From contig NZ_WQGO01000002.1 of the NCBI RefSeq assembly GCF_013034685.1, positions 62,001 through 126,000 of the forward strand: DNA of 64,000 nt. Reading direction: 5' to 3'. The position numbers and the translations under genes are program-made. Of this stretch, positions 16,335-24,056 are shown in pieces. The stretch's first letter is position 1, and every line of letters begins with the position of its first letter. The notes beneath the pieces were generated by a model that was not told where the DNA came from, did not search any database, and was given only the letters and a program-made list of their open reading frames with translations. The stretch is from Ruegeria lacuscaerulensis (GTDB lineage: Bacteria > Pseudomonadota > Alphaproteobacteria > Rhodobacterales > Rhodobacteraceae).

Positions 16335-16745
16335 ATGCACCCCACAATCGCCCGCATGCAAGAGGTCGTCGCCAAAGGGGACGAAACCCTGATCCATGAA
16401 TTGCTGGCCGAGGACGTGCGCTTCTCGCCCCCAACCTACTACAGCACATGGTCTGGTCGCGAACCCGTGGCCGCGGTGCTGGGGCATGTGGGGCAGGTGT
16501 TTTCTGATTTCCGCTATCGCCGGATCATGGGAGAGGGCAAGGACTGGGCGCTGGAATTCCAATGCAAGGTCGGAGAACTGGATGCGGTGGGTGTCGACCT
16601 GATCACTCTGAGCGACGAAGGCCTGATTCAGGAATTCGAGGTCGTCATGCGCCCCTACAAAACCATTGGCGCTCTGCGCGAAGCGATGATGTCCCGTGTT
16701 ATGACCGACGCGCGGTTCCTCAAGTTCAAAGACGCGCTCAGCTAA
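16335..16745 (+). CDS. NTF2/SnoaL-like fold protein of unknown function
   Basis: Protein of 136 residues with the cone-shaped NTF2-like pattern: N-terminal helices (MQEVVAKGDETLIHELLAED) followed by strands FSPPTYYSTWSGREPVAAVL and a C-terminal sheet. ATG 16335 has GGAGGA immediately upstream at 16323-16328. The next gene starts one base after its stop, so the two form an operon. Ligand or catalytic role unknown. Confidence 0.78.
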   Translation: MHPTIARMQEVVAKGDETLIHELLAEDVRFSPPTYYSTWSGREPVAAVLGHVGQVFSDFRYRRIMGEGKDWALEFQCKVGELDAVGVDLITLSDEGLIQEFEVVMRPYKTIGALREAMMSRVMTDARFLKFKDALS

Positions 16746-16746
16746 G

Positions 16747-17451
16747 ATGCCCTTCGCCGCCGATCAATTGCTGCGGGTCCCGCTGCTGCCGGTCTTGGCG
16801 GCACAAGGGCTGGCCGTGCGGCGGAACGCGCGGCTGCTGCCTGAACCGACAGGCCCCCGCGCCGGGCGTTTCGGCCGCGGTCCGCGTCTGCGCTTGCTGA
16901 TTGCAGGCGACAGTTCGGCCGCTGGGGTGGGCGCTGGTACGCAAACGCAAGCCCTGTCAGGGTGTCTGGTGCGCAATCTATCCCGTCACTACTGCGTCGA
17001 ATGGCAATTGGAGGCCACCACTGGCCATACCACCGAAGACACGATCGCCCGACTGCAGGGCTTGGACGGTCCCTTCGACATGGCAATCACGGCTCTGGGC
17101 GTCAACGACGTGACCCGTCTTGTATCTGCGAAGGTATTCGCAGACCGGCAGGCCCGGTTGATGGAACTTTTGACCGGTCCATTGGAGGTGCGTCGCGTTG
17201 TTGTGACGGCGGTTCCACAGATGCACCGCTTTCCCGCGCTACCCCACCCTCTGGCCTGGGTGCTGGGTCAACAGGCAGCCAGGCTGGACCGGGCGCTTCA
17301 AAAGGTTGTCGCACAATATGCGCAAGCCCGGCACCTGGCCATCGACTTACCGGACGATCCTGCACTGGCCGCACCAGATGGCTATCATCCCAGTCCCAAA
17401 ACCTATGCGATCTGGGCAGAGGCCGCCGCCCATCTACTGCATCAAGGCTGA
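16747..17451 (+). CDS. SGNH/GDSL-family hydrolase
   Basis: Esterase/lipase-type hydrolase of 234 residues. Block I GDSS (nucleophile Ser56), block III GVND and block V DGYHPS (catalytic Asp/His) are all present, so it should be active. A hydrophobic N-terminal stretch (LLRVPLLPVLAAQGLAV) may be a membrane anchor or uncleaved signal. It starts one base after the NTF2-like gene. The 3' end overlaps the convergent rarD by 10 bases. Confidence 0.87.
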   Translation: MPFAADQLLRVPLLPVLAAQGLAVRRNARLLPEPTGPRAGRFGRGPRLRLLIAGDSSAAGVGAGTQTQALSGCLVRNLSRHYCVEWQLEATTGHTTEDTIARLQGLDGPFDMAITALGVNDVTRLVSAKVFADRQARLMELLTGPLEVRRVVVTAVPQMHRFPALPHPLAWVLGQQAARLDRALQKVVAQYAQARHLAIDLPDDPALAAPDGYHPSPKTYAIWAEAAAHLLHQG

Positions 17452-18326
17452 GCGCGCATCTGCCGGATCATCGGGATCGAATAGATAACAAGTGCAGCCC
17501 AGATCATCGGAAAAGCGATCATGCGGCCTTGGTCGATCTGCTCGCCAAACATAGTGATAGCGGTGATGAAGATCATGGTCGGCGCGATGTATTGGAGTAT
17601 CCCCATCGTAGACAGGCGCACCAGCTTGGCCCCATTGGCATAAACCAACAACGGAATCGCGGTTACGATACCACAGCCAAGCAGCAGCATCGTATCCGAA
17701 GCCGCGACCCCAAACCGCCCTGTCCCCTGCGCACCTAGCCACGTCACATAAACCAAGGCCGGGATCAGCAGGATCAGCACTTCAAGCAAAAACCCCTGAT
17801 TTGGTCCGATGGGAAGCGAACGTTTGAAAAAGGCGTAGAACCCCCAGCTCACCATCAATCCCAAAGCTGCCCATGGCAGGCTGCCCGCCTGCCAGATCAG
17901 AACCAAAACGCCCGTCGCTGCCAACCCCACAGCGACAAGCTGCGCACGGTTCAACGGCTCCCGCAGCAACACAGCGCCCAGCGCAATGCTGAACAACGGG
18001 TTGATGTAGTAACCCAGCGCCGCATCCAACGCATTCCCGCTCGCAATGGCCCAAACATAAATCGCCCAGTTCACTGAGATCAGCGCCGCCGTCAAACAAG
18101 CCATGCCCAACATCTTCGGATTGCGCAGCGCGGCCTTCAAATCTTGTGTTCGTCCCAACACGACCAGCAACGCCCCGGCGACCGGTACTGACCAGATGAT
18201 CCGATGCGCCACAATCTCAACCGGCCCGACATCCGCCATCGCTTTCATGTAAAGAGGCAGAAAGCCCCACAAAACATAGGCCGTTACTGCTAAGGCCAAC
18301 CCCTTTGGCGTATCTTCACGGTTCAT
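17442..18326 (-). CDS. rarD: RarD-type EamA transporter
   Basis: Ten-span DMT permease, 294 residues, matching RarD length. The RarD-type segments ALAVTAYVLWGFLPLYMK and HRIIWSVPVAGALLVVLG are near the N-terminus, and YINPLFSIALGAVLL and LQYIAPTMIFI lie further along. Start choice: ATG 18326 matches the position of the RarD N-terminus; ATG 18371, with a close GAGGA, would add 15 residues. RarD proteins were named for chloramphenicol sensitivity; the natural substrate is not known. Confidence 0.88.
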   Translation of the reverse strand: MNREDTPKGLALAVTAYVLWGFLPLYMKAMADVGPVEIVAHRIIWSVPVAGALLVVLGRTQDLKAALRNPKMLGMACLTAALISVNWAIYVWAIASGNALDAALGYYINPLFSIALGAVLLREPLNRAQLVAVGLAATGVLVLIWQAGSLPWAALGLMVSWGFYAFFKRSLPIGPNQGFLLEVLILLIPALVYVTWLGAQGTGRFGVAASDTMLLLGCGIVTAIPLLVYANGAKLVRLSTMGILQYIAPTMIFITAITMFGEQIDQGRMIAFPMIWAALVIYSIPMIRQMRAQP

Positions 18327-18470
18327 TGGTGTGGGGGTATCTGCCACGTTTGGTCTCCGGTTGGTGCCCATTTCCTCTATGGCAAATCAAATGGTTTTTG
18401 GAACCAAGAAAACTGTGAAGAACCCTATCAAGAAATCTGATACGTCGCACCGAAGTCTGCGCATCAAGAT

Positions 18471-18595
18471 GCGAGGCTCTGCCTCGCGCTCCGAGATATT
18501 TTTGGCCAGATGAATGAAGGATTCCTGCTTCATTTGGCCTCAAATATCCCGGGGGAGTCGCCCGGAAAGGGCGGCGGGGGCAGCGCCCCCTTTTT
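18471..18595. repeat. Intergenic repeat copy C, two facing units
   Basis: Two oppositely oriented units form a BIME-like composite. Unit 1 has hairpin GCGAGGC-TCT-GCCTCGC (18471-18487) and a core CTCCGAGATATTTTTGGCCA ending in GATGAATGAAG (18489-18519). Unit 2 is inverted: TTCATTTGGCCTCAAATATC then CCGGGGGA (18529-18556), followed by the hairpin GGGGGC-AGC-GCCCCC and TTTTT (18576-18595). It lies between the 3' end of the minus-strand demethylase gene and the 5' end of rarD. The final hairpin has a T run only on the plus strand. Confidence 0.8.
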
Positions 18596-18602
18596 CCACG
18601 CT

Positions 18603-21056
18603 TCAAACCTTTACTCGGTCCGATTTGGGATCATACATCGGTTTCAGCGAAGCTTCGGCTTTGACCTTTACACCACAAACGTCGATCTCATAACTGGAGT
18701 TCAGAACGTCCGCTGCCTTTTCTCTGGCGCAGGGTACATAGCCCAAACCGATAGCGCCGCCCAATGTGTGGCCATAGTTGCCAGAACTCAGATATCCCAC
18801 GTATTCGCCGTCGCGTAGAATGGGTTCGTTGTGGAACAGCAGTGGTTCTGGGTCAGCCAGCTTGAACTGGACCAACCGGCTTTGTGGTCCGGTTTCCTTT
18901 CGTGCGATCACTGCCTCGCGTCCGATGAAGTCGCAGCCCTTGTCGGTTTTCACGGCAAAGCCCAGCCCGGCATCGACCACATGATCCTCGCAGGTAATGT
19001 CGTGGCCGAAATGGCGGAAGCCTTTCTCGATCCGACATGTATCCATCATGTGCATGCCACATAACTTCAGACCCATATCCTGCCCGGCCTCGTGGAGGGT
19101 TTCGAATACATGCCCCGCCATGTCGGAAGAGACGTAGATCTCCCACCCCAGCTCGCCCACGTAGGTGACACGGTGCGCCCGGGCGAGGCCCATGCCCATC
19201 TCGATCTCTTGCGCTGTGCCAAACGGGTTGGCCGCGTTCGAGAAATCAGCGGACGAGACTTTTTGCAGCAATGCGCGTGCGTTGGGGCCCATGACGGCCA
19301 GAACGCCCTCACCTGCGGTGACATCGGTGATGACCACGTTGAACCCACCCGCGTGGCGTTGCATCCAGGTTTGATCGGCCAAGCGCGTGGCTGCGGGGGT
19401 GACCACCAGATAGGCGGTCTCGGTCAGGCGGGTGACGGTCACGTCTGCCTCGATCCCACCGGTGCGGTTCAGGAACTGGGTGTAGACGATCTTGCCATTG
19501 GGCACCGCGTAGTCGCCACCGCCGATATAGTTCATGAACGCCTCGGCATCCGGCCCTTCGACGCGGATTTTGCCGAAAGAGGACATGTCATACATGCCCA
19601 CATTCTCGCGCACCGCGCGGTGTTCGGCGGCAGAGTTTTCGAACCAGTTCTGACGTTTCCAGCTATAGTGGTATTCGCGTTCTTGACCTGCATTGGCGAA
19701 CCAGTTGGCGCGCTCCCACCCGGCCAGTTCACCCATGACGGCACCGTGTTCCAGCAGGTGATGGTGGAACGGCGTGCGCCGCACGCCACGCGCGGTGGCC
19801 TTTTGGCGATAGGGGTAATGGTCGGCGTAAAGCAGGCCCAGCGTTTCCTTGGACCTTTCAAACAGATACTTCTTGTTGCCCTGAAACGGCTGCATCCGAC
19901 TGATATCCACATCGCCCAGATCAAACGGCTTCTCACCGCTATCCATCCACTCGGCCAGCGCCATGCCTGCGCCGCCTGCGGATTGGATACCGATCGAGTT
20001 GAACCCGGCAGCGACCCAGACATTGTCCATCTCAGGCGCGAGGCCCAGATGATAGGCGTCGTCGGGCGTGAAAGATTCCGGCCCGTTGAAGAAGGTATGA
20101 ATCCCCGCCTCGGCCAGCATTGGCATCCGATTGACCGCCGCCTCAAGGATCGGCTCAAAGTGGTCGAAATCCTCGGGCAACTGGTCAAACTCGAAACTGT
20201 CGGGGATGCCCTCCATCGCCCAGGGTTTTGCGTTGGGTTCAAACGCGCCCAGCAGGATTTTACCCGCGTCTTCCTTGTAATAGGCGCACTCATCCGGCAC
20301 GCGCAGAACCGGCAGCTGGGTCAGGCCGTCAATGCCTTCGGTCACGATATAGAAATGCTCACACGCGTGCAGCGGGACGTTCACGCCTGCCATACGACCG
20401 ACCTCATGCCCCCACATGCCCGCGCAGTTCACGACCATATCGCATTCGATATGGCCCGAGGTGCTGCCATCATCGGCGACCCAGTCGACGCCCGTGACCC
20501 TGCGTCCCTGTTTGACGATCTCGGTGACTTTCACCCGTTCCTTGACGACCCCGCCGCGTTGCCGCGCGCCCTTGGCCAGCGCCAGTGCGATATTGGCCGG
20601 GTCGCCCTGCCCGTCCAGCGGCAGATAGACCGCGCCCTTGACGTCTTCGACATTCAGATGCGGGTACATCTCCTTGACGCGCTCGTTCGAGATTTCTTCG
20701 ACCTCGACCCCAAAGGCGCGGGCCATGGCAGCCTGACGATAGATCTCTTCCTTACGCTCCTCGGTCAAAGCTACGGTGATCGAGCCGCAGCGTTTGAACC
20801 CCGTGGCAACACCGGTTTCTTCTTCGAGCGAGCCGTAAAGTTCCTGACTATATTTCGCCAGTTTGGTCATGTTCGCCGTCGCCCGCAGCTGTGCGATCAG
20901 ACCGGCGGCATGCCATGTGGTGCCGCTGGTCAGCTGCTTGCGCTCCAGCAGAACGACATCACTCCAGCCCTTCTTGGTCAGGTGATATGCGACCGAGCAT
21001 CCAATGACGCCGCCGCCGATAATGACCACGCGGGCCTTTTGGGGAAGATCAACCAT
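18603..21056 (-). CDS. DAO-GcvT flavoprotein, dimethylglycine/sarcosine-dehydrogenase-like (paralogue 2)
   Basis: Flavoprotein of 817 residues: N-terminal FAD/DAO domain (VVIIGGGVIGCSVAYHL) to about residue 430, then a folate-binding GcvT/aminomethyltransferase domain (GELGWEIYV, CRIEKGFRHFGHDI). TSGTTWHAAGL contains His49, the position where mammalian dimethylglycine dehydrogenase carries covalent FAD. Such enzymes oxidatively remove an N-methyl group and transfer the C1 unit to tetrahydrofolate. Here the substrate may be dimethylglycine, sarcosine or another N-methyl amine. It is the last gene of the 18603-28128 array, with an 88-base gap and possible operator before it. Confidence 0.85.
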   Translation of the reverse strand: MVDLPQKARVVIIGGGVIGCSVAYHLTKKGWSDVVLLERKQLTSGTTWHAAGLIAQLRATANMTKLAKYSQELYGSLEEETGVATGFKRCGSITVALTEERKEEIYRQAAMARAFGVEVEEISNERVKEMYPHLNVEDVKGAVYLPLDGQGDPANIALALAKGARQRGGVVKERVKVTEIVKQGRRVTGVDWVADDGSTSGHIECDMVVNCAGMWGHEVGRMAGVNVPLHACEHFYIVTEGIDGLTQLPVLRVPDECAYYKEDAGKILLGAFEPNAKPWAMEGIPDSFEFDQLPEDFDHFEPILEAAVNRMPMLAEAGIHTFFNGPESFTPDDAYHLGLAPEMDNVWVAAGFNSIGIQSAGGAGMALAEWMDSGEKPFDLGDVDISRMQPFQGNKKYLFERSKETLGLLYADHYPYRQKATARGVRRTPFHHHLLEHGAVMGELAGWERANWFANAGQEREYHYSWKRQNWFENSAAEHRAVRENVGMYDMSSFGKIRVEGPDAEAFMNYIGGGDYAVPNGKIVYTQFLNRTGGIEADVTVTRLTETAYLVVTPAATRLADQTWMQRHAGGFNVVITDVTAGEGVLAVMGPNARALLQKVSSADFSNAANPFGTAQEIEMGMGLARAHRVTYVGELGWEIYVSSDMAGHVFETLHEAGQDMGLKLCGMHMMDTCRIEKGFRHFGHDITCEDHVVDAGLGFAVKTDKGCDFIGREAVIARKETGPQSRLVQFKLADPEPLLFHNEPILRDGEYVGYLSSGNYGHTLGGAIGLGYVPCAREKAADVLNSSYEIDVCGVKVKAEASLKPMYDPKSDRVKV

Positions 21057-21087
21057 CCTGAAATCTCCACTCTGTCAGGTTTGGCCA

Positions 21088-21120
21088 AAATGCCACGAAG
21101 GATCGACAATAAATGCGCCA
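21088..21120 (-). promoter_or_regulatory. Candidate AraC-type operator upstream of the second demethylase
   Basis: Direct repeats AAATGCCA (21088-21095) and AAATGCGCCA (21111-21120), 23 bases apart from start to start, lie in the 88-base gap between the GlxA-type regulator and the paralogue-2 gene. AraC-family proteins typically bind direct repeats about two helical turns apart. Assignment to the adjacent regulator is inference. Confidence 0.4.
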
Positions 21121-21144
21121 AAAACGTCACAATACTAGTAATTT

Positions 21145-22089
21145 TCACCGATATGTCGCGCGCTTTTCCCGGCGCAGAACAAAGGGCGTGACGCCGAAAA
21201 AGCTTTTGTAGACCGAGGAAAACCCGTTTGGGAATCCACAGGCAAGGCCGATCTCGCGCACGCTCATGGTGGTATTGAGCAGCAGGTTATTGGCCTTGGC
21301 CAGCCGCATCTCGCGGTAGAAACCGTTGGGGGTGGTGCCGAAGAAGGTCTTGAACTTCCGCTCAAGCGAGCGGTTGGACAGATGCAGTTCCTCGACGATC
21401 TGATGGATCGGCAGGGGATCTTCGATATTGGCCTGCATCAGCTTGATGCACTGGTCCAGTTTGGCATCCCCGGTGGCGGTCAAACGCGTGCCGGAAAACG
21501 GCTGCATCGAAGAAAAATCGCGGATGTTCTCGTGCAACATGATATCGGCCACGGTCATCTTGGCGGGCCCCGAGATGTGACGGCCAATCACCGACAGCGC
21601 CACATCCGTCGTCGCCTCCATCCCCGCGCAGGTGACGACGGCGCCTTGCTGGGTGGCGATGGAGAGCTTGGCCTCGAACCGGGCGCCGCGTTCGCGCAGG
21701 AATGAGGCGTTTTCCCAATGGGTTGCCATATCCTCGGTCCCGTGTTCGTCGATGTAACGACTGGCGGCTTCGGCCAGCAGAAACACCTGTGCGCCGCGAT
21801 ATGTGTAATCCGAAACCACGCGGCCCAGCGAAAGGTCGGGATGGTCAGGGTCGGTATTGCCGATGACAAACAGGTAATCCGCCTTGGGCTGGGTGCTGAC
21901 AGCCTCGGTCTGGATCATCGCATCGCTGCTGGAATGGATCGGTCCACCCTTCAGCGACTTATACGCATAGGTAAAGGGCGGGTGCGGGCAGACGCGATTG
22001 GCCAGCCGCAGCACCTCGACCAGCGACGCCAGTTCCAGCAGCACATAGCCGGGGGCGACGAGGATATCGAAATGCTGCTGACCCGCCAT
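21145..22089 (-). CDS. GlxA/GbdR-like AraC-family transcriptional regulator
   Basis: Regulator of 314 residues: an N-terminal DJ-1/PfpI (class I glutamine-amidotransferase-like) domain (FDILVAPGYVLLELASLVEV) and a C-terminal AraC double helix-turn-helix (LSNRSLERKFKTFFGTTPNG; CGFPNGFSSVYKSFFGVTP). This architecture is that of GbdR, the activator of glycine-betaine and dimethylglycine catabolism in Pseudomonas. ATG 22089 lies 4 bases after the stop of the methyltransferase gene. A longer frame upstream is that gene read in another frame. Confidence 0.87.
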   Translation of the reverse strand: MAGQQHFDILVAPGYVLLELASLVEVLRLANRVCPHPPFTYAYKSLKGGPIHSSSDAMIQTEAVSTQPKADYLFVIGNTDPDHPDLSLGRVVSDYTYRGAQVFLLAEAASRYIDEHGTEDMATHWENASFLRERGARFEAKLSIATQQGAVVTCAGMEATTDVALSVIGRHISGPAKMTVADIMLHENIRDFSSMQPFSGTRLTATGDAKLDQCIKLMQANIEDPLPIHQIVEELHLSNRSLERKFKTFFGTTPNGFYREMRLAKANNLLLNTTMSVREIGLACGFPNGFSSVYKSFFGVTPFVLRREKRATYR

Positions 22090-22093
22090 CGCC

Positions 22094-22987
22094 CTAGACG
22101 ATCCGGTGTCGGGCGGCGTGCAGCGCGTGGGCCAGCGCCTCGATATGATCGGGGCCGACCTCGCAGCAGCCGCCGACAATGGTGGCCCCGTGTTCGACCC
22201 AGGACATGGCGAAATCGGCATAGGCTTCGGGGGTCAGGTCATGACGTTCTTGCAGTGCGTCAACGGTGGGGGCGTCTTCCAAGAACCCTTGTGTGATGCC
22301 GGTGAAGCCATTGGCATAGGCCCCGTAAGGGCGGCCCATCGTTTCAAGGATCATCAGCGCGGGCATCACCGATTCCGGGCGAGTACAGTTGATCAGAACC
22401 GCATCGGGCGCGAAGCGATCGACCAGCGGCGCAACCTGCGCCAGATGCTCACCCGAACGCAGGCGGGTGCCGTCATTGTCCATCACTGACAGCGCCAGCC
22501 AGACGGGTTTGGTTGCGCTTTCCGTCCCGCGCAACGCGCCTTCGGCCTCTTGCAGGGACGAGACGGTTTCCAGCAGGAATAGGTCCACCCGGTCGTTCAT
22601 CATCTGCACCAGTTCGGAAAATTTCACCGCTGCATCGTCTACATCGGGCTTCAGGTCTGGTCTGTACGACGCCAGCAGAGGCCCCAGCGCCCCCGCAATC
22701 CGTTTGTGGCGTGATCCGCGCGCACGTTCGGCCTGGGTCAACGCTTGGTCAATCAGATGAGGCAGTTGATCCTCGATCCCTTCCCGCACCAAGCGCGAGC
22801 GGTGGACGGCATAGGTATTGGTGGTGGCAACCGTCGCGCCCCGTTGGAAGTAATCCGCGTGGACCTGACCCACCAGGTCGGGTTGGTCGATCATCACGCG
22901 CGTCGACCACAGAGGTGTGGGTTTTTCGCCGCCGCGTTTGACCAATTCCTGCCCGATCGAGCCGTCCAACAGGGTTATATCCGCCAT
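22094..22987 (-). CDS. Homocysteine S-methyltransferase family protein (BHMT-like)
   Basis: Zinc-dependent methyltransferase of 297 residues. The N-terminal barrel strand LLDGSIGQELVKRGG and the zinc-binding cysteines in INCTRPE and GGCCEVGP are intact. It would pass a methyl group from glycine betaine, or another onium donor, to homocysteine. With dimethylglycine-dehydrogenase-like genes around it, betaine is an attractive donor, but S-methylmethionine-type or corrinoid-linked activity remains possible. It lies 14 bases after the MDR dehydrogenase stop and 4 bases before the GlxA-type regulator. Confidence 0.86.
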   Translation of the reverse strand: MADITLLDGSIGQELVKRGGEKPTPLWSTRVMIDQPDLVGQVHADYFQRGATVATTNTYAVHRSRLVREGIEDQLPHLIDQALTQAERARGSRHKRIAGALGPLLASYRPDLKPDVDDAAVKFSELVQMMNDRVDLFLLETVSSLQEAEGALRGTESATKPVWLALSVMDNDGTRLRSGEHLAQVAPLVDRFAPDAVLINCTRPESVMPALMILETMGRPYGAYANGFTGITQGFLEDAPTVDALQERHDLTPEAYADFAMSWVEHGATIVGGCCEVGPDHIEALAHALHAARHRIV

Positions 22988-23001
22988 AGCCTTACCTTTC
23001 C

Positions 23002-24054
23002 TCAGGGAATGAGAACCAGTTTTCCCGCAAATGCTTTGGACTGAAAGTCCTCTTGCGCTTTGGCGATATCTCTTAGCGGATAGGTTTTTGAGATCAAAGG
23101 TTTGATGCGGCCTGCATTCATCAGCTCGACCAATCGTCCGAAAACCTCGAACGCCTGATGTGTGCAGCCGTGGATGGTGATGTCGCGCAAATAGATATCG
23201 CGCAGATCGGCCTGAACGATGGGGCCGGCAATGGCACCAGATACCGCATACTGCCCGCCGGGTTTCAGCGACAGGATCAGGTCGGGCCACGCGGGACCGC
23301 CGACGACGTCGATCACCACATCGAACATGTCTTTCGGCAAGGGCGCGCTACGGTCAAACGTATCCGTAGCCCCTTGATCTTTGACCACATCGGCTTTGGC
23401 TGGGCTGGTGACACCCCACACGGTCGCTCCGCGCAGCCGGGCCAGTTGCACAGCGGCCAGACCGACCCCGCCCGAGGCCCCGGTGATCAGAACCTTGTGT
23501 CCGGCGGTCACGCCTGCGCGGGTCAGAAGGTTCTCGGCCGTTCCAAAAGCGCAGGGAATGGCCGCGATCTCGGCATCAGATAGCGGAGACGCTGAGACGT
23601 CATAGAGGTCCGACGCCTCAACCAGGCAGTATTGCGCGAAGGCCCCGTCGATCTCAGACCCCAGCGCGATGAAGCCGGTCGGGTTACCCGGACGCGGGCG
23701 CGGCAGGTTGATAGGGCAAGTTACGCGTTGGCCTTTGGTGAAGCCAGTCACTGGCCCTGCGAGTTCAACGATACCGCACAAGTCACCGCCCTGAATGCGC
23801 GGGAAGCGTAACGCACCGCCCCAACCCCCGGCCTCGACCTCCTGATCCACCGCATCCGTCGCGCCGGTAATGTCTGAGGAATACCAGCCGACGCGCGTAT
23901 TGATGTCGGTGTTGTTGACCCCGGCTGCCGCGACCCTGACTAGAACCTGACCGGGTCCGGGTTGCGGCACCGGGATATCCTCGCGCCACTCCAACGCCTC
24001 TGGCCCGCCGTGGCGGGTCAGGTGAACGCCCTGCATAACGCGCGGAACAGCCAT
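23002..24054 (-). CDS. MDR-family alcohol dehydrogenase/quinone oxidoreductase
   Basis: Medium-chain dehydrogenase/reductase of 350 residues with the cofactor-binding motif LITGASGGVGLAAVQLARLR. The usual catalytic-zinc motif GHE is not evident (the region reads FPRIQGGDLCGIV), so it resembles zinc-free quinone oxidoreductases. ATG 24054 lies two bases after the stop of the paralogue-1 demethylase gene, so the two are co-transcribed. Role in the pathway is unknown; oxidation of a side-chain alcohol or reduction of an unsaturated intermediate are both possible. Confidence 0.82.
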   Translation of the reverse strand: MAVPRVMQGVHLTRHGGPEALEWREDIPVPQPGPGQVLVRVAAAGVNNTDINTRVGWYSSDITGATDAVDQEVEAGGWGGALRFPRIQGGDLCGIVELAGPVTGFTKGQRVTCPINLPRPRPGNPTGFIALGSEIDGAFAQYCLVEASDLYDVSASPLSDAEIAAIPCAFGTAENLLTRAGVTAGHKVLITGASGGVGLAAVQLARLRGATVWGVTSPAKADVVKDQGATDTFDRSAPLPKDMFDVVIDVVGGPAWPDLILSLKPGGQYAVSGAIAGPIVQADLRDIYLRDITIHGCTHQAFEVFGRLVELMNAGRIKPLISKTYPLRDIAKAQEDFQSKAFAGKLVLIP

Positions 24055-24056
24055 GG

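Noticed and set aside
19092..21191. Long plus-strand open frame opposite the second DAO-GcvT gene
   Set aside because: The minus-strand product has clear FAD and folate motifs; the antisense translation shows no domain and no ribosome site.
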